Shown: piece after piece, positions 43,394 to 52,860 of the stretch
Position numbering within the stretch: the stretch's first letter is position 1
Layout: every line of letters starts with the position of its first letter
NCBI GenBank assembly: GCA_964634815.1
Contig: CAZWMD010000013.1
Coordinates: forward strand, 32,467 to 96,466
Direction: 5' to 3'
Origin: JALZVT01 sp964634815
GTDB taxonomy: Bacteria > Pseudomonadota > Gammaproteobacteria > Pseudomonadales > Azotimanducaceae
DNA length: 64,000 nt
Program-made: the position numbers and the translations under genes
Notes under the pieces: model-generated
Told to the model about the DNA's origin: nothing
The model's database searches: none
What the model saw: only the letters and a program-made list of their open reading frames with translations

Positions 43394-45619
43394 GTGAAAA
43401 AACTAATAAGCTACACAGGCTGGATGGTTCTAACCGCATTGGTACTTTTGATTATCACACTGGTTGTAGTGAGATTTCGTCCTGATGCAGCAGTTTGGGC
43501 AGCAAACTCGTTACTGGAAGATACTCACATCGACGCTGAGACAATACAGCTAGGCTATTTCCCTCCCAAGCTGGAGGTATCACAGGCAACAGTACAACAG
43601 CCGGATCAGAACATCGCTTTGACCTCACTCGCGGCAAACATGGACGTCACGGCCTGGTGGTCCAGCGCCGCTTTCTGGTCACTGACCGCTGACAAGATCA
43701 CCCTCGACGTCAGCTCACAGCCCTCACAGTCTGGGACACCCACAGATACCCCTTTGAACCTGGCTATTCCAGACCTGGCGCCGCTACTGTCTTTTAGTCA
43801 GCTTGGCATAAGCGAGCTGGAAATCTTGGGCGACTCGGCGCTCAGGGCAACACTGCTGGCAGAGCGCAAAAGCACCGATACCCATATCGAAGCAACGCTT
43901 ACCCAGGCAGGAGAGAGTTACACCCTGACCGGGACTGTCGGCCATCAGCCATCGGGATCAATGCCCTTTAGTTTCAACGTCAATGGTGTTCCAGCCACGG
44001 GAGATGTAGCGCCCGCAGACGCTCTGACCGTTGATCTGCAGATACAGGGTTCACTGCAACAACAGGACGCTACCCGCCTGACCGTTACCGATGGCACAGC
44101 TCGATTGAACTCAAATGAAGTCTTAATCAATATTATAAATATCAAAGGCTTAGTAGAAATATCTAAAGCTGGAGACACCTTACAGTTGAGCGACCTCAGC
44201 ACTCTTGTCTCACACTCCGCCAGCGCAATCACCGATCTCCCCGCGACACTCAATGCGCAAGTCAGCCTCGGCACAGAACGTATCTCGGTCACCGGCGATG
44301 GCGCGCTGGATCAGGTCCGTGTTGAGTGGCAACTTGCTGTTGCAAACGCCACCGGCGATCTGGACGGGCATATTGACCTCTCGAGCACCGGACTGCCTGC
44401 CGGTATGGACCACGCCCCTTTCACCGCCGATCAACTGTTCCCGGCAAGCTTCACCAGCGACATCAGGATGGTAGATAGCGAAATCAGCCTGGCCAATATG
44501 AAATTGGAAACGCCCAGAAACGCCCTGAGTGGCAATGCCTCAGTCTCCACGGCCGCCCCCTGGCGATTGATCGCGGATCTGGGTTCATCGCACCTTTACT
44601 TTCCATTGATCAGCGAAACGCCAGAGATCGAACCCGAAGCTCTTGGCCGCACCACGGTAGATGATAAAACAGCTGGCGAAGAAACAGCGGCTACTGAAAC
44701 CGCTAATGAACTGCTATTCAGCGCCACCCCCATAGACTGGTCGTGGCTTACCAGCGCCGAGATCGATGCAAAACTTGTAGCGGACAAACTGGCTTTGCAA
44801 GACGCTGAATTTACTGACCTGAAAATTACCCTGCAGAACAACAATGGTCGACTGACACTTGATCCGCTTTCCGCAAACCTCGGTGATGGCGGTTTCAGCG
44901 GCCGTGCCAATATCGACCTGCAGCCTGGCGAAGAAGGTCTCGCGCCGATCCAGTTAACCGCAGGATTTGAAATGTCCGGTGTTTCGCTGGAGGCCTTTGG
45001 GCTGGTACCCACCGAGGAGTTGTCCGGAGGCAAGGTCGAGGCAAACATTAATTTATCAGCACTGGGTAACTCTCAATCGGAACTGGCCAGCTCTCTTGAC
45101 GGCGAAATTTTGCTAATGATTGAAGAAGCAGTACTGATGAACGATTTCATTGAACTGGTTGGGTCTGATCTGGTGATGGAAACCCTGAACAAACTGAATC
45201 CTTTTGCCAAGGAAGACCCGACAACCCAGCTCTCCTGTGCACTGGTTCGCTTCACCGCAGAAGACGGCAAACTCAGCACAAAAAGACAGCTGGTGATGGA
45301 AACCTCAAAGATGGAAATCATCGGCGACGGCAATATCAATCTAAACGACGAAACGATCAGCCTGGGTATCACTCCAGACGCAAAGTCTGGAGTGGGCATT
45401 AACATCGGCAGCGCCGTCAAGTTTATGAAACTGGGGGGCACGCTGTCGTCTCCCCGTCCTGCCGTGAGTGCTGGCGGATTACTCAAGAGCGGACTGGCTA
45501 TCGGCGCGGCAATCTCAACCGGGGGCGCATCAGTAGTTGCTGAAGGATTGGCAAAACGCGCGCTCAACGCAGGTTCTGCCTGTGAAGCCGCTAGATCAGA
45601 AACATCTGAAGAATCCTAA
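43394..45619 (+). CDS. AsmA-family envelope protein
   Basis: A 741-residue protein with an N-terminal membrane anchor (residues 8-30, GWMVLTALVLLIITLVVV) and a long periplasmic beta-rich part. The N-terminal AsmA motif follows the anchor, and the C-terminal AsmA_2 region runs over residues 500-700 (LTLDPLSANLGDGGFSGRAN, GKLSTKRQLVMETSKMEI). AsmA-like proteins form lipid-transfer bridges to the outer membrane. The start is GTG 43394. The end overlaps the convergent PRISE gene by 4 nt. Confidence 0.88.
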   Translation: MKKLISYTGWMVLTALVLLIITLVVVRFRPDAAVWAANSLLEDTHIDAETIQLGYFPPKLEVSQATVQQPDQNIALTSLAANMDVTAWWSSAAFWSLTADKITLDVSSQPSQSGTPTDTPLNLAIPDLAPLLSFSQLGISELEILGDSALRATLLAERKSTDTHIEATLTQAGESYTLTGTVGHQPSGSMPFSFNVNGVPATGDVAPADALTVDLQIQGSLQQQDATRLTVTDGTARLNSNEVLINIINIKGLVEISKAGDTLQLSDLSTLVSHSASAITDLPATLNAQVSLGTERISVTGDGALDQVRVEWQLAVANATGDLDGHIDLSSTGLPAGMDHAPFTADQLFPASFTSDIRMVDSEISLANMKLETPRNALSGNASVSTAAPWRLIADLGSSHLYFPLISETPEIEPEALGRTTVDDKTAGEETAATETANELLFSATPIDWSWLTSAEIDAKLVADKLALQDAEFTDLKITLQNNNGRLTLDPLSANLGDGGFSGRANIDLQPGEEGLAPIQLTAGFEMSGVSLEAFGLVPTEELSGGKVEANINLSALGNSQSELASSLDGEILLMIEEAVLMNDFIELVGSDLVMETLNKLNPFAKEDPTTQLSCALVRFTAEDGKLSTKRQLVMETSKMEIIGDGNINLNDETISLGITPDAKSGVGINIGSAVKFMKLGGTLSSPRPAVSAGGLLKSGLAIGAAISTGGASVVAEGLAKRALNAGSACEAARSETSEES

Positions 45620-46782
45620 TCCGTTAAAATGCTCGGAGGCAGTACTTGCATGGTTTGAAGGCGCTTGATCCAGCCAACAAACATATCCTCGCTATCCATG
45701 CAGTCCACAAACCCGGCTTGACGAAGCTTTATGCTACTCAGCAAGGGGCTTGGCATGGGATCTGCTCGCCCGGCATTGAAAAACATATCAGCATAGATTA
45801 ACGAGTCTCCAACAAAATCCATAAGACCTGGTGCCGCCAGACTGTGTTCACTGACAATCTGATCCCAGGACGCAGATTGCCGTGGCAAACTCTGCTGCAG
45901 TAATTGTGGCGTCGCTTCTCCCTGGTGCAGGCCAAAGCACGCAGCAACACTCCTCCAGATCTCACTCATTACCAATACGTCGCCGTTTGTCACATTGAAT
46001 GTCTGATCTGCTGCGGCAAGACACTGTGGCATTGCTTGGTCTCCCTCAGGCAAAGCAGGTTCCTCTGCAGCCACAGCCCAGCCGAAAGCCCGCGCCAGCA
46101 GGTCGACGTCGACCGCATCAATCGGCCCACAGACACCACCAGGCCACCCCAGACCATACTGTTTTGCATCCGCAGACGCCGCTGTAAGCGCGCCATAAAT
46201 ACCAATGGCAGCGAGCACATTCATGGGTGCGCCAAAGGCATGACCAACGATCAACGGCGGTCGCCAGATCGTCAGGCACCAGCTTGCATTTGCCCGCTCG
46301 GCCTTCAACCAGTCTTCTTGCAACCAATAGAAATTTGGGTGTTCCACTCTGGGAGCACGCTCCTTCCCAGGTACACTCATGGGCCCCACATGGGCCCCGT
46401 ATGCCTTGGTGCCTTGCAGCAAGCTTACGTGCTGCAACTTTTTGGCCGTGCGCTGCAAGGGCACCATCAGGTTCTGCAGCATCCTGAGATTGGTTTGCAT
46501 CTGATCATCTTCCGTCCAGCCCTCAAGCAAACCAGGTTTCTCAAAGAGTGCCGCGTAAATCACATGGGTCACCTCTGCCAAAGTTCCAGCGACTCGCTCA
46601 CAGGCAGAAGCGTCTTGCAGATCAAGGGAAACATGTTCGACCCCGGCAAGATCCGGTCTGCGTCGTGACAGGCCAATAGCGCGCCATCCTGCAAGGCCAT
46701 GAAAGTAGTCAAGCGCCCCTCGCCCGACTATTCCGCTCGCGCCAACAACCAGCATGACCCTTGTATTATCTGGCTTGCCCAT
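45616..46782 (-). CDS. PRISE-type NAD(P)H-dependent enone reductase (SDR)
   Basis: A 388-residue atypical SDR. The dinucleotide motif VVGASGIVGRGAL is at residues 12-24. The PRISE signatures are SLLQGTKAYG, with the conserved Lys (about 126), and NFYWLQEDWL (about 151), matching NFYYxxED of progesterone 5-beta-reductase and iridoid synthase with the second aromatic as Trp. WRPPLIVGHAFGAPMN follows. These enzymes reduce activated C=C bonds in enones and steroids. The ATG at 46782 has GAGGAG 7 nt upstream; the first residue of the open frame, GTG 46785, is less likely. Bacterial members occur, but the substrate here is unknown. Confidence 0.85.
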   Translation of the reverse strand: MGKPDNTRVMLVVGASGIVGRGALDYFHGLAGWRAIGLSRRRPDLAGVEHVSLDLQDASACERVAGTLAEVTHVIYAALFEKPGLLEGWTEDDQMQTNLRMLQNLMVPLQRTAKKLQHVSLLQGTKAYGAHVGPMSVPGKERAPRVEHPNFYWLQEDWLKAERANASWCLTIWRPPLIVGHAFGAPMNVLAAIGIYGALTAASADAKQYGLGWPGGVCGPIDAVDVDLLARAFGWAVAAEEPALPEGDQAMPQCLAAADQTFNVTNGDVLVMSEIWRSVAACFGLHQGEATPQLLQQSLPRQSASWDQIVSEHSLAAPGLMDFVGDSLIYADMFFNAGRADPMPSPLLSSIKLRQAGFVDCMDSEDMFVGWIKRLQTMQVLPPSILTD

Positions 46783-46867
46783 CACCGAACTCCTCTATTC
46801 CCTCTTCGTGCTGCACACGGCATCATAATCGTACCTCAGCTCCTCCCACCTACTGGAGATTTAACTC

Positions 46868-47410
46868 GTGAAACTCACCGTACCCGGTCATCCTTTCCAA
46901 TACGCCTGGCATGTACCTGACCTGGAAAAAGCCATCGAATACTGGTCCGGCGTGCTGGGTGTCGGTCCATTTTTTATCAATGAGGTGGATAGCAAGACCA
47001 TGCCCGGCTTTCGTTACCGGGGCGGTCCTGGCAACTTGCAGATGCGGGTTGCCTGGGCCCAGGGCAAAGAAGGCCAGATCGAGCTGATTGAAGTGAACTC
47101 CACTGAGGCGAATGTTTATCACGACCTGATCGCACCAGACGTTTCCGGGTTTCATCATATCGGCATCTGGTCTGATGATTACAAAAGCGACAGAGCCAAG
47201 CTGGAAGCCAAAGGCTACGTGGTTGCGATGGATCTCGCGCCATCGAACATTTGCTACTTCGACACCTCGGCAGAAAACGGCTCTATGCTGGAGCTAATCG
47301 AGAGGAACGAGGGCATTGTTGGCCTGTTTGGCCTGATTACCAAAGCGGCAACCGATTGGGACGGCACCAACCCGGTACGCTCAATGGCCGACTTGATGTC
47401 TGGGGCTTAG
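46868..47410 (+). CDS. VOC-family (glyoxalase/dioxygenase fold) protein
   Basis: A 180-residue single-chain VOC protein, GTG start with GGAG upstream. Metal-binding beta-alpha-beta units are visible: YAWHVPDLEKAIEYWSGVLG (His near 16), EGQIELIEVN (Glu near 80), and a second unit with GFHHIGIWSDDY (His near 98) and GSMLELIER (Glu near 140). Members include isomerases, dioxygenases and lyases. It is divergent from the PRISE gene (85 nt between starts). The substrate is unknown. Confidence 0.88.
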   Translation: MKLTVPGHPFQYAWHVPDLEKAIEYWSGVLGVGPFFINEVDSKTMPGFRYRGGPGNLQMRVAWAQGKEGQIELIEVNSTEANVYHDLIAPDVSGFHHIGIWSDDYKSDRAKLEAKGYVVAMDLAPSNICYFDTSAENGSMLELIERNEGIVGLFGLITKAATDWDGTNPVRSMADLMSGA

Positions 47411-47418
47411 TCTGGGGC

Positions 47419-49317
47419 TTAGGGTCGGTACCGGGAATCTGGTGTGTACCAGATCGGTGAGGTATAGGCCCGCTCCTGAATGGTTGTCGGTATCTTGCCC
47501 TGCAACTCAGCCATCGGCTTGTCCCCCAGATATTTTGTGTCAAAGGTTGTCCAGCGTGGCGTTGGAATTTCTATGACCCGCGCGTAGTACACCGCCGGCT
47601 GGCTGGCATCAAACTCGGGATCTTGCCAAAAACCCACCAGCTCCGCCGCACCAATAGAATTGTCCCAACTCGCATTTGCAACATCGACAGTATTGCCTAC
47701 AGCCGGAACGCGACCTGACTTGTCTGGTTGCCGCGTTGCAGCGTCACTCCAGGAAACATCAAATATTTTTTCATGGGTCATCCCTTTAGCGTCGGTCCAG
47801 CCCTTAATAATCTGCAGCCGATCCAAATGACCGCTCAAGGGATCTTTCAGCGCACCGAGCAAAAACGTTGGAGCTGATTTCACGCCCGTCACAGGCGTAT
47901 TGAGCACCGAACCCATAGGCACACCTCGCGCATAACCCAGGGATGCAAGCTTGTTGAAACTCGCATCATGTGCCGAGAAGTCCCAGCCGCCAAAGAAGCG
48001 AACCGTCATACGCGGGCCAGTTGTAGCGTAAACCTCACGTCGTTGCATCGCATCCCAAATGGATGCGCGGGTATTCTCACTGGCCCAAACCGCTGCATAA
48101 CCCGATGCGCTCATTTCGCCCACCTGCCAGTTGTTCTTGACGCCCGTATTGACCATGTAAGTGTTCATGCGTCCGGGTGTGATTTCTTCTTTCGGAAACT
48201 TGCCAAAGAAATAGTTTTCGTCAGCCGCCGAAAGGCCGTTGTGGCTATCCGTGGACCCCACCATGCCAAACTGATAGGGGTTGGTACCGAGCTTCTGCTT
48301 GAGCTTCAGTCCGTTCTTTAATGCCTCACGAGCGTATTCGTATTGCAACATATCCTGAGTCTTCGCAGTCGCCATGCTCGCGTTGCCACGATCCCAGGTT
48401 TCAAAATCAGCGAACTCGTCGTTTGGCGACAAGAAGGGGTGCGCCTCGCTGTCACCCTTGATTTGAGTGACTTCAAACAGAGGTTCCCAACGAGCGCGCG
48501 TGCGTACGTAGTCCGCATCTATCGCCGCAGCGGTGTTTGGATTCTGTTCCACTGGAAACATCTGACCGTTGGAAAGGTTGCCGTTGTGCGCCAGGGCCAG
48601 AACCTGTCCTCCAGTCGCGTCCTCGAAACGCTGCATCCAACGCCAGAGATCCTGAGGATTGGTACTCTTGTTAGCAGTGAAAGGCATCATTTTTCGGGCA
48701 ACGTCGGCATCATCTCGATACAGCACATTACGATGCAGCTTGTCGCCTCCCTGGGTTGGCGTCCACTCATAGCCAATCATGGCAGTGAACTGCCCGGGCT
48801 GATTAAAGCGATCAGCAGTTTCCACATAGTTCTCCCAAACAGAGGCCATCACGGCCTCATCCAGCAAGGGGCCGGTGTAGTCAGGATCAATCAACACAGA
48901 AACAATCACTCTCAGCGCTTCGGTTCGACTATCGCCGCCTGACAGGAACTTCTCGCGCATGCCCCGCAATTCTGCATTCTTAAGCAGCCGCGGATTACCA
49001 CTTAATAGCTGATCGACCACACCCATCGCGTCGGAATGGTCAGCCACCACAAGAAAATCCAGCGGCCGTGCCAAGCGGGCGCTATGTCCAAGCGACGTTG
49101 TAACCGTTTCGCCACGGGCGAATCGATAAGCCCCTTCCGGATCAAGCTGAACGCCCATGGTTCGAGCATCCAGAGAATTTGTTGTGTGCAGGTGGGTATC
49201 TCCCCACAGCACGCGTGTGGGGTACTCCTCGGCCGAGTAACCTCCTTCTGCGGCTATCGCACCCGCTGAGCACAACCAAAAGGCGAGGTAGTACCCTGCA
49301 ACACCTTTGATCCGCAT
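47419..49317 (-). CDS. DUF3604 exported protein
   Basis: A 632-residue exported protein with a signal peptide ending near GAIAAEGG (about residue 22). The start of the mature protein has a PHP-like metal site: VLWGDTHLHTTNSLDA (about 33), LVVADHSDAMG (about 90), and later GSTDSHNGLSAADENYFFGK (about 350). This suggests a periplasmic metal-dependent hydrolase or phosphoesterase-like fold. DUF3604 proteins are common in marine gammaproteobacteria and their function is unknown. Convergent with the VOC gene, 8 nt apart. Confidence 0.88.
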   Translation of the reverse strand: MRIKGVAGYYLAFWLCSAGAIAAEGGYSAEEYPTRVLWGDTHLHTTNSLDARTMGVQLDPEGAYRFARGETVTTSLGHSARLARPLDFLVVADHSDAMGVVDQLLSGNPRLLKNAELRGMREKFLSGGDSRTEALRVIVSVLIDPDYTGPLLDEAVMASVWENYVETADRFNQPGQFTAMIGYEWTPTQGGDKLHRNVLYRDDADVARKMMPFTANKSTNPQDLWRWMQRFEDATGGQVLALAHNGNLSNGQMFPVEQNPNTAAAIDADYVRTRARWEPLFEVTQIKGDSEAHPFLSPNDEFADFETWDRGNASMATAKTQDMLQYEYAREALKNGLKLKQKLGTNPYQFGMVGSTDSHNGLSAADENYFFGKFPKEEITPGRMNTYMVNTGVKNNWQVGEMSASGYAAVWASENTRASIWDAMQRREVYATTGPRMTVRFFGGWDFSAHDASFNKLASLGYARGVPMGSVLNTPVTGVKSAPTFLLGALKDPLSGHLDRLQIIKGWTDAKGMTHEKIFDVSWSDAATRQPDKSGRVPAVGNTVDVANASWDNSIGAAELVGFWQDPEFDASQPAVYYARVIEIPTPRWTTFDTKYLGDKPMAELQGKIPTTIQERAYTSPIWYTPDSRYRP

Positions 49318-49398
49318 ACCCGCCCTCTCCTTAGAATCCGCATCGCGATATAGTTAACACCGCATACACAATATAACGCCACTCCAGAGGAATGTCCG

Positions 49399-51267
49399 AT
49401 GCCTTTAACGCCGAGCCCAGCCATCCGTATTGATCCGGAAACCGGCTTGAAGCGCTTCAATACACGGGCGGAGATCGCATCGGAGCGTATTGCAGGCCGC
49501 GGCTATGATGTGATCAAGGACGAACGCTTCATAACGATGCCCGCCTACAGACCTGATGCCGCCTACGACGACACCGAAAAAGCCCGAGTGCGTCAGTTCA
49601 ATGACTCTCGGCGTGACACGGACAACTACATGAAAATGGAAGGACAGTTCGCGCACTACCTCAACGACCACTACAGCGCGGCCCCTGTAGAAAGGGAAGC
49701 ACTGACCGACGAATGCGAGATACTTATTGTAGGCGCCGGATTTGCCGGCTTGCTACTTTGGTATCGTCTGAAAGAGGCCGGCTTTACCGACGTCCGGTTC
49801 TGCGAAAAAGGCGGCGATGTTGGCGGTACCTGGTACTGGAATAGATATCCCGGCATCGCCTGCGACGTTGAGTCTTACTCTTATCTGCCACTGCTCGATG
49901 AGATGGGCTACTTCCCAACCATGAAATTCGCCTCAGGGTTCGAGATCTTCGAGTATTGCCAAAAGATGGCAGAGAAGTTTGGTTTCTATGATCACTGCCT
50001 CTTCCATACTGAAGTTACCGACTCACAGTGGAATGAAGAAGACCAACGCTGGACCGTGAGAACGAATCGTGGCGATGCAATGCGTGCTCGCTTTGTCATG
50101 CTCGCCAACGGCACGCTTACCACCCCCAGGCTTGCGCGAATCAGCGGCATGGAAGACTTCAAGGGTGAGTCATTCCATACTGCACGCTGGAATTACGACG
50201 TCGATCTGGCCGGGAAACGAGTTGCCGTGATTGGCACGGGAGCAACTGCGGTGCAGGCCATTCCTGAGATTGCAAAGGTTGCAGATTCTCTGACCGTGTT
50301 TCAACGCACACCGTCCACCATCGACGTGCGCGATCAACGAGCAACCACCCAGCAAGAAATTGAGGAATGGAAAAAAACACCGGGTTGGGCCCGTGCACGC
50401 CGGGAGCGTTTTGCAAAACTAATTGGCCGCAGGGCTCTGCAGGCAAACGATGACTTCCTCGCTGGCCGGGTAGAAAAACCCAAACGACGATTGTTTGGCG
50501 ACGGCAAGCGCTTAAGTCGTGAAGAGCTCATTCAACGCGAGCTGGAAACCAGCTATCGAATCATGGAACAAATTCGCGATCGTATTGACGCCATAATCGA
50601 TGATCCGGAAACAGCACGCGCGATGAAACCCTACTATCCCTACGGCTGCAAGCGACCCACATTTCACGATGAATACCTGCCTACCTTTAATTTGCAGCAT
50701 GTTTCGCTGGTTGATACCGCGCCACTAGGCGTCCAGGAGATCAACGAAACCGGCGTGAAACACGCAGACGTTCAATATGACTTCGACGTCATTGTGTACG
50801 CCACCGGTTTCGACTTCATGTCTCGGGAATCCATGGGACGCTTCAAGGTTCCGGATGGCACCACCATTGCCGAAAAGTGGCAAAACGGTGGCACTCGAAC
50901 CTTTGTAGGTTTACACACCCACGGCTACCCCAACCTGTTCATCATTGCGGGACCACAGGGTACCGGGGGCAGTTTCAATTTCACCGACGCCATCGAAGAG
51001 CACAGCGAGTATGTGGTTGATCTGCTAAAGCGCATGCGCGATCTGGGGCACAAGGTGGTGGACGTTAACGAAGGCGATGAATTGCAATTTGCAAAGCATT
51101 GCGCCGAAGTGGACACCGCCTCCGCGCCCCTTAGAGACTGTATCGGTAACTTTACCGGTTACGGCAAAGCCGAACCGGGTTCGCTGAGCTACTACGGCGG
51201 CAAAAGAGCCGGAAAACTGCGGTCCCACGCGCTGGAAACTCTAGAGCCGTACAAGTTCGACTCCTGA
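49399..51267 (+). CDS. flavin monooxygenase, Baeyer-Villiger type
   Basis: A 622-residue FAD/NADPH monooxygenase. The FAD motif ILIVGAGFAGLL is near residue 110, with DVGGTWYWNRYPGIACD after it. The BVMO fingerprint FxGxxxHxxxW(P/D) appears as FKGESFHTARWNYD near 254. The NADPH Rossmann motif is VAVIGTGATAVQ near 274. The last conserved stretch is VIYATGFDF-like (VIVYATGFDFMSRE). It has an unusually long N-terminal extension (about 90 residues), as in the cyclopentadecanone and steroid BVMOs. It would insert oxygen next to a ketone. It is followed by an aldehyde dehydrogenase gene on the same strand. Confidence 0.92.
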   Translation: MPLTPSPAIRIDPETGLKRFNTRAEIASERIAGRGYDVIKDERFITMPAYRPDAAYDDTEKARVRQFNDSRRDTDNYMKMEGQFAHYLNDHYSAAPVEREALTDECEILIVGAGFAGLLLWYRLKEAGFTDVRFCEKGGDVGGTWYWNRYPGIACDVESYSYLPLLDEMGYFPTMKFASGFEIFEYCQKMAEKFGFYDHCLFHTEVTDSQWNEEDQRWTVRTNRGDAMRARFVMLANGTLTTPRLARISGMEDFKGESFHTARWNYDVDLAGKRVAVIGTGATAVQAIPEIAKVADSLTVFQRTPSTIDVRDQRATTQQEIEEWKKTPGWARARRERFAKLIGRRALQANDDFLAGRVEKPKRRLFGDGKRLSREELIQRELETSYRIMEQIRDRIDAIIDDPETARAMKPYYPYGCKRPTFHDEYLPTFNLQHVSLVDTAPLGVQEINETGVKHADVQYDFDVIVYATGFDFMSRESMGRFKVPDGTTIAEKWQNGGTRTFVGLHTHGYPNLFIIAGPQGTGGSFNFTDAIEEHSEYVVDLLKRMRDLGHKVVDVNEGDELQFAKHCAEVDTASAPLRDCIGNFTGYGKAEPGSLSYYGGKRAGKLRSHALETLEPYKFDS

Positions 51268-51387
51268 GAGATATACCGATCTATAGGGGTGTCTGGCCGG
51301 ATCCAATGGATGCTCGGCCCCCACCCCAGGTCCTTCTACGCCCGGCGTCAAAATCCGCTAAAATGGGGCCTACCACAGGAGACCGAT

Positions 51388-52860
51388 ATGGCTGAATCTA
51401 CCCCCTCTTCATTGTCCAAAGACCCTCTCGCGGACACGCCCGTCGCTCAGATGCAGGACCTATTGGATCGGCAAAAACAGGCTTATCTGGCTGAAGGACT
51501 GGTCAGCGCCGCAACCCGCAACGATCGCCTGGAGCGCGCGGCCAATCTGCTTATCAACAACGGCGACAAGCTGGTCGAGGCGATGTGCGCCGACTTTGGG
51601 CATCGCAGCGAACAACAATCGCTGTTTACCGATGTCGCAGCCTCTATTGGCCCACTTCGCCATGCTCAAAAACACCTGAAAGGCTGGATGAAATCAGAGA
51701 AGCGCAAGGCAGGCCCTTTCCCATTGAACCTGCTTGGGGCAAAGGCACGCATCGATTACCAACCCCTTGGTGTGGTTGGTGTTATCAGTCCGTGGAACTT
51801 CCCGGTTAATCTTACGTTCACTCCGCTGGCGGGAATTCTTGCAGCCGGGAACCGCTGCATGATCAAGCCTTCGGAATTCACACCCGCTACAAGCGAGGTC
51901 ATGGCAGAGCTCATCGGTGAGGCCTTTGACCAGACGGAAATCGCCGTGCTCACCGGCGGCCCGCAAACTGGCGCAGACTTTACCTCACTTGCGTTTGATC
52001 ATTTGCTGTTTACCGGAGCAACGTCTGTGGCCAAACACGTTATGCGTGCAGCAGCAGACAATCTCGTACCGGTCACTCTGGAACTCGGCGGAAAATCTCC
52101 GGTTGTCATTGGCCGTTCCAGCAATCTGCAAAAAACTGCAGATGCGATCATGGCCGGCAAGATGCTAAATGCAGGACAAATTTGCCTCGCACCAGACTAC
52201 GTATTTGTACCCGAGGACCGGGTTGAAGACTTTGTCAGCGCCACCGAGCAATCAGTAGCAAAAATGTTTCCAACCCTGCTGGACAACCCCGACTACACCT
52301 CAGTAGTTAACCAGCGCCACTACGAGCGTCTGCAAGGTTATATCGAAGAGGCTAAATCAAGCGGCACCCGGGTTATTGAAGTGAACCCTGCTGGTGAGGA
52401 CTTTCGCCAGCAACCGCATCACAAGATTCCCCCCACCCTGGTGGTTAACCCGGACGACAGTCTGCAAGTGATGCAGGATGAAATCTTCGGGCCTGTTATG
52501 CCAGTCAAGAGCTATGATGACATTCAGGAAACGATCGACTACGTGAACGAACACCCCCGACCTCTGGGCCTGTATTACTTCGGTGAAGACGATAGTGAAC
52601 AGAGCAACGTGCTTAATCATACGACTTCCGGCGGTGTCACGGTCAATGACGTGGTTATGCATGTCGCTCAGGAAGACCTTCCCTTTGGCGGCGTCGGCCC
52701 CTCAGGTATGGGCAGCTACCACGGTATCGATGGCTTCAAAACATTTAGTCACGCCAAGTCTGTGTTTACTCAAACCAAGGTAAACGTTGCCGAATTGGCG
52801 GGTCTCAGACCGCCCTATGGCGAAAAAATCATGAAGACAATCAAGACGCAGATGCGTTAG
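51388..52860 (+). CDS. coniferyl-aldehyde-dehydrogenase-like ALDH
   Basis: A 490-residue NAD(P)-dependent aldehyde dehydrogenase. I choose ATG 51388 (MAESTPSSLSKDP), preceded by AGGAG; the open frame reaches 51289. The catalytic Glu is in TLELGGKSPVV (about residue 230) and the catalytic Cys is in NAGQICLAPDYV (about 264). GVVGVISPWNFP lies near 130. The DYV after the Cys is characteristic of the coniferyl aldehyde/fatty aldehyde group. It probably oxidises an aldehyde from the BVMO or P450 steps. Its last 20 nt overlap the convergent PII-like gene. Confidence 0.92.
   Translation: MAESTPSSLSKDPLADTPVAQMQDLLDRQKQAYLAEGLVSAATRNDRLERAANLLINNGDKLVEAMCADFGHRSEQQSLFTDVAASIGPLRHAQKHLKGWMKSEKRKAGPFPLNLLGAKARIDYQPLGVVGVISPWNFPVNLTFTPLAGILAAGNRCMIKPSEFTPATSEVMAELIGEAFDQTEIAVLTGGPQTGADFTSLAFDHLLFTGATSVAKHVMRAAADNLVPVTLELGGKSPVVIGRSSNLQKTADAIMAGKMLNAGQICLAPDYVFVPEDRVEDFVSATEQSVAKMFPTLLDNPDYTSVVNQRHYERLQGYIEEAKSSGTRVIEVNPAGEDFRQQPHHKIPPTLVVNPDDSLQVMQDEIFGPVMPVKSYDDIQETIDYVNEHPRPLGLYYFGEDDSEQSNVLNHTTSGGVTVNDVVMHVAQEDLPFGGVGPSGMGSYHGIDGFKTFSHAKSVFTQTKVNVAELAGLRPPYGEKIMKTIKTQMR

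Noticed and set aside
45904..46668. Plus-strand open frame of 254 codons opposite the PRISE gene
   Set aside because: The minus-strand protein has intact SDR and PRISE motifs; the plus-strand frame is Cys/His/Arg-rich noise.
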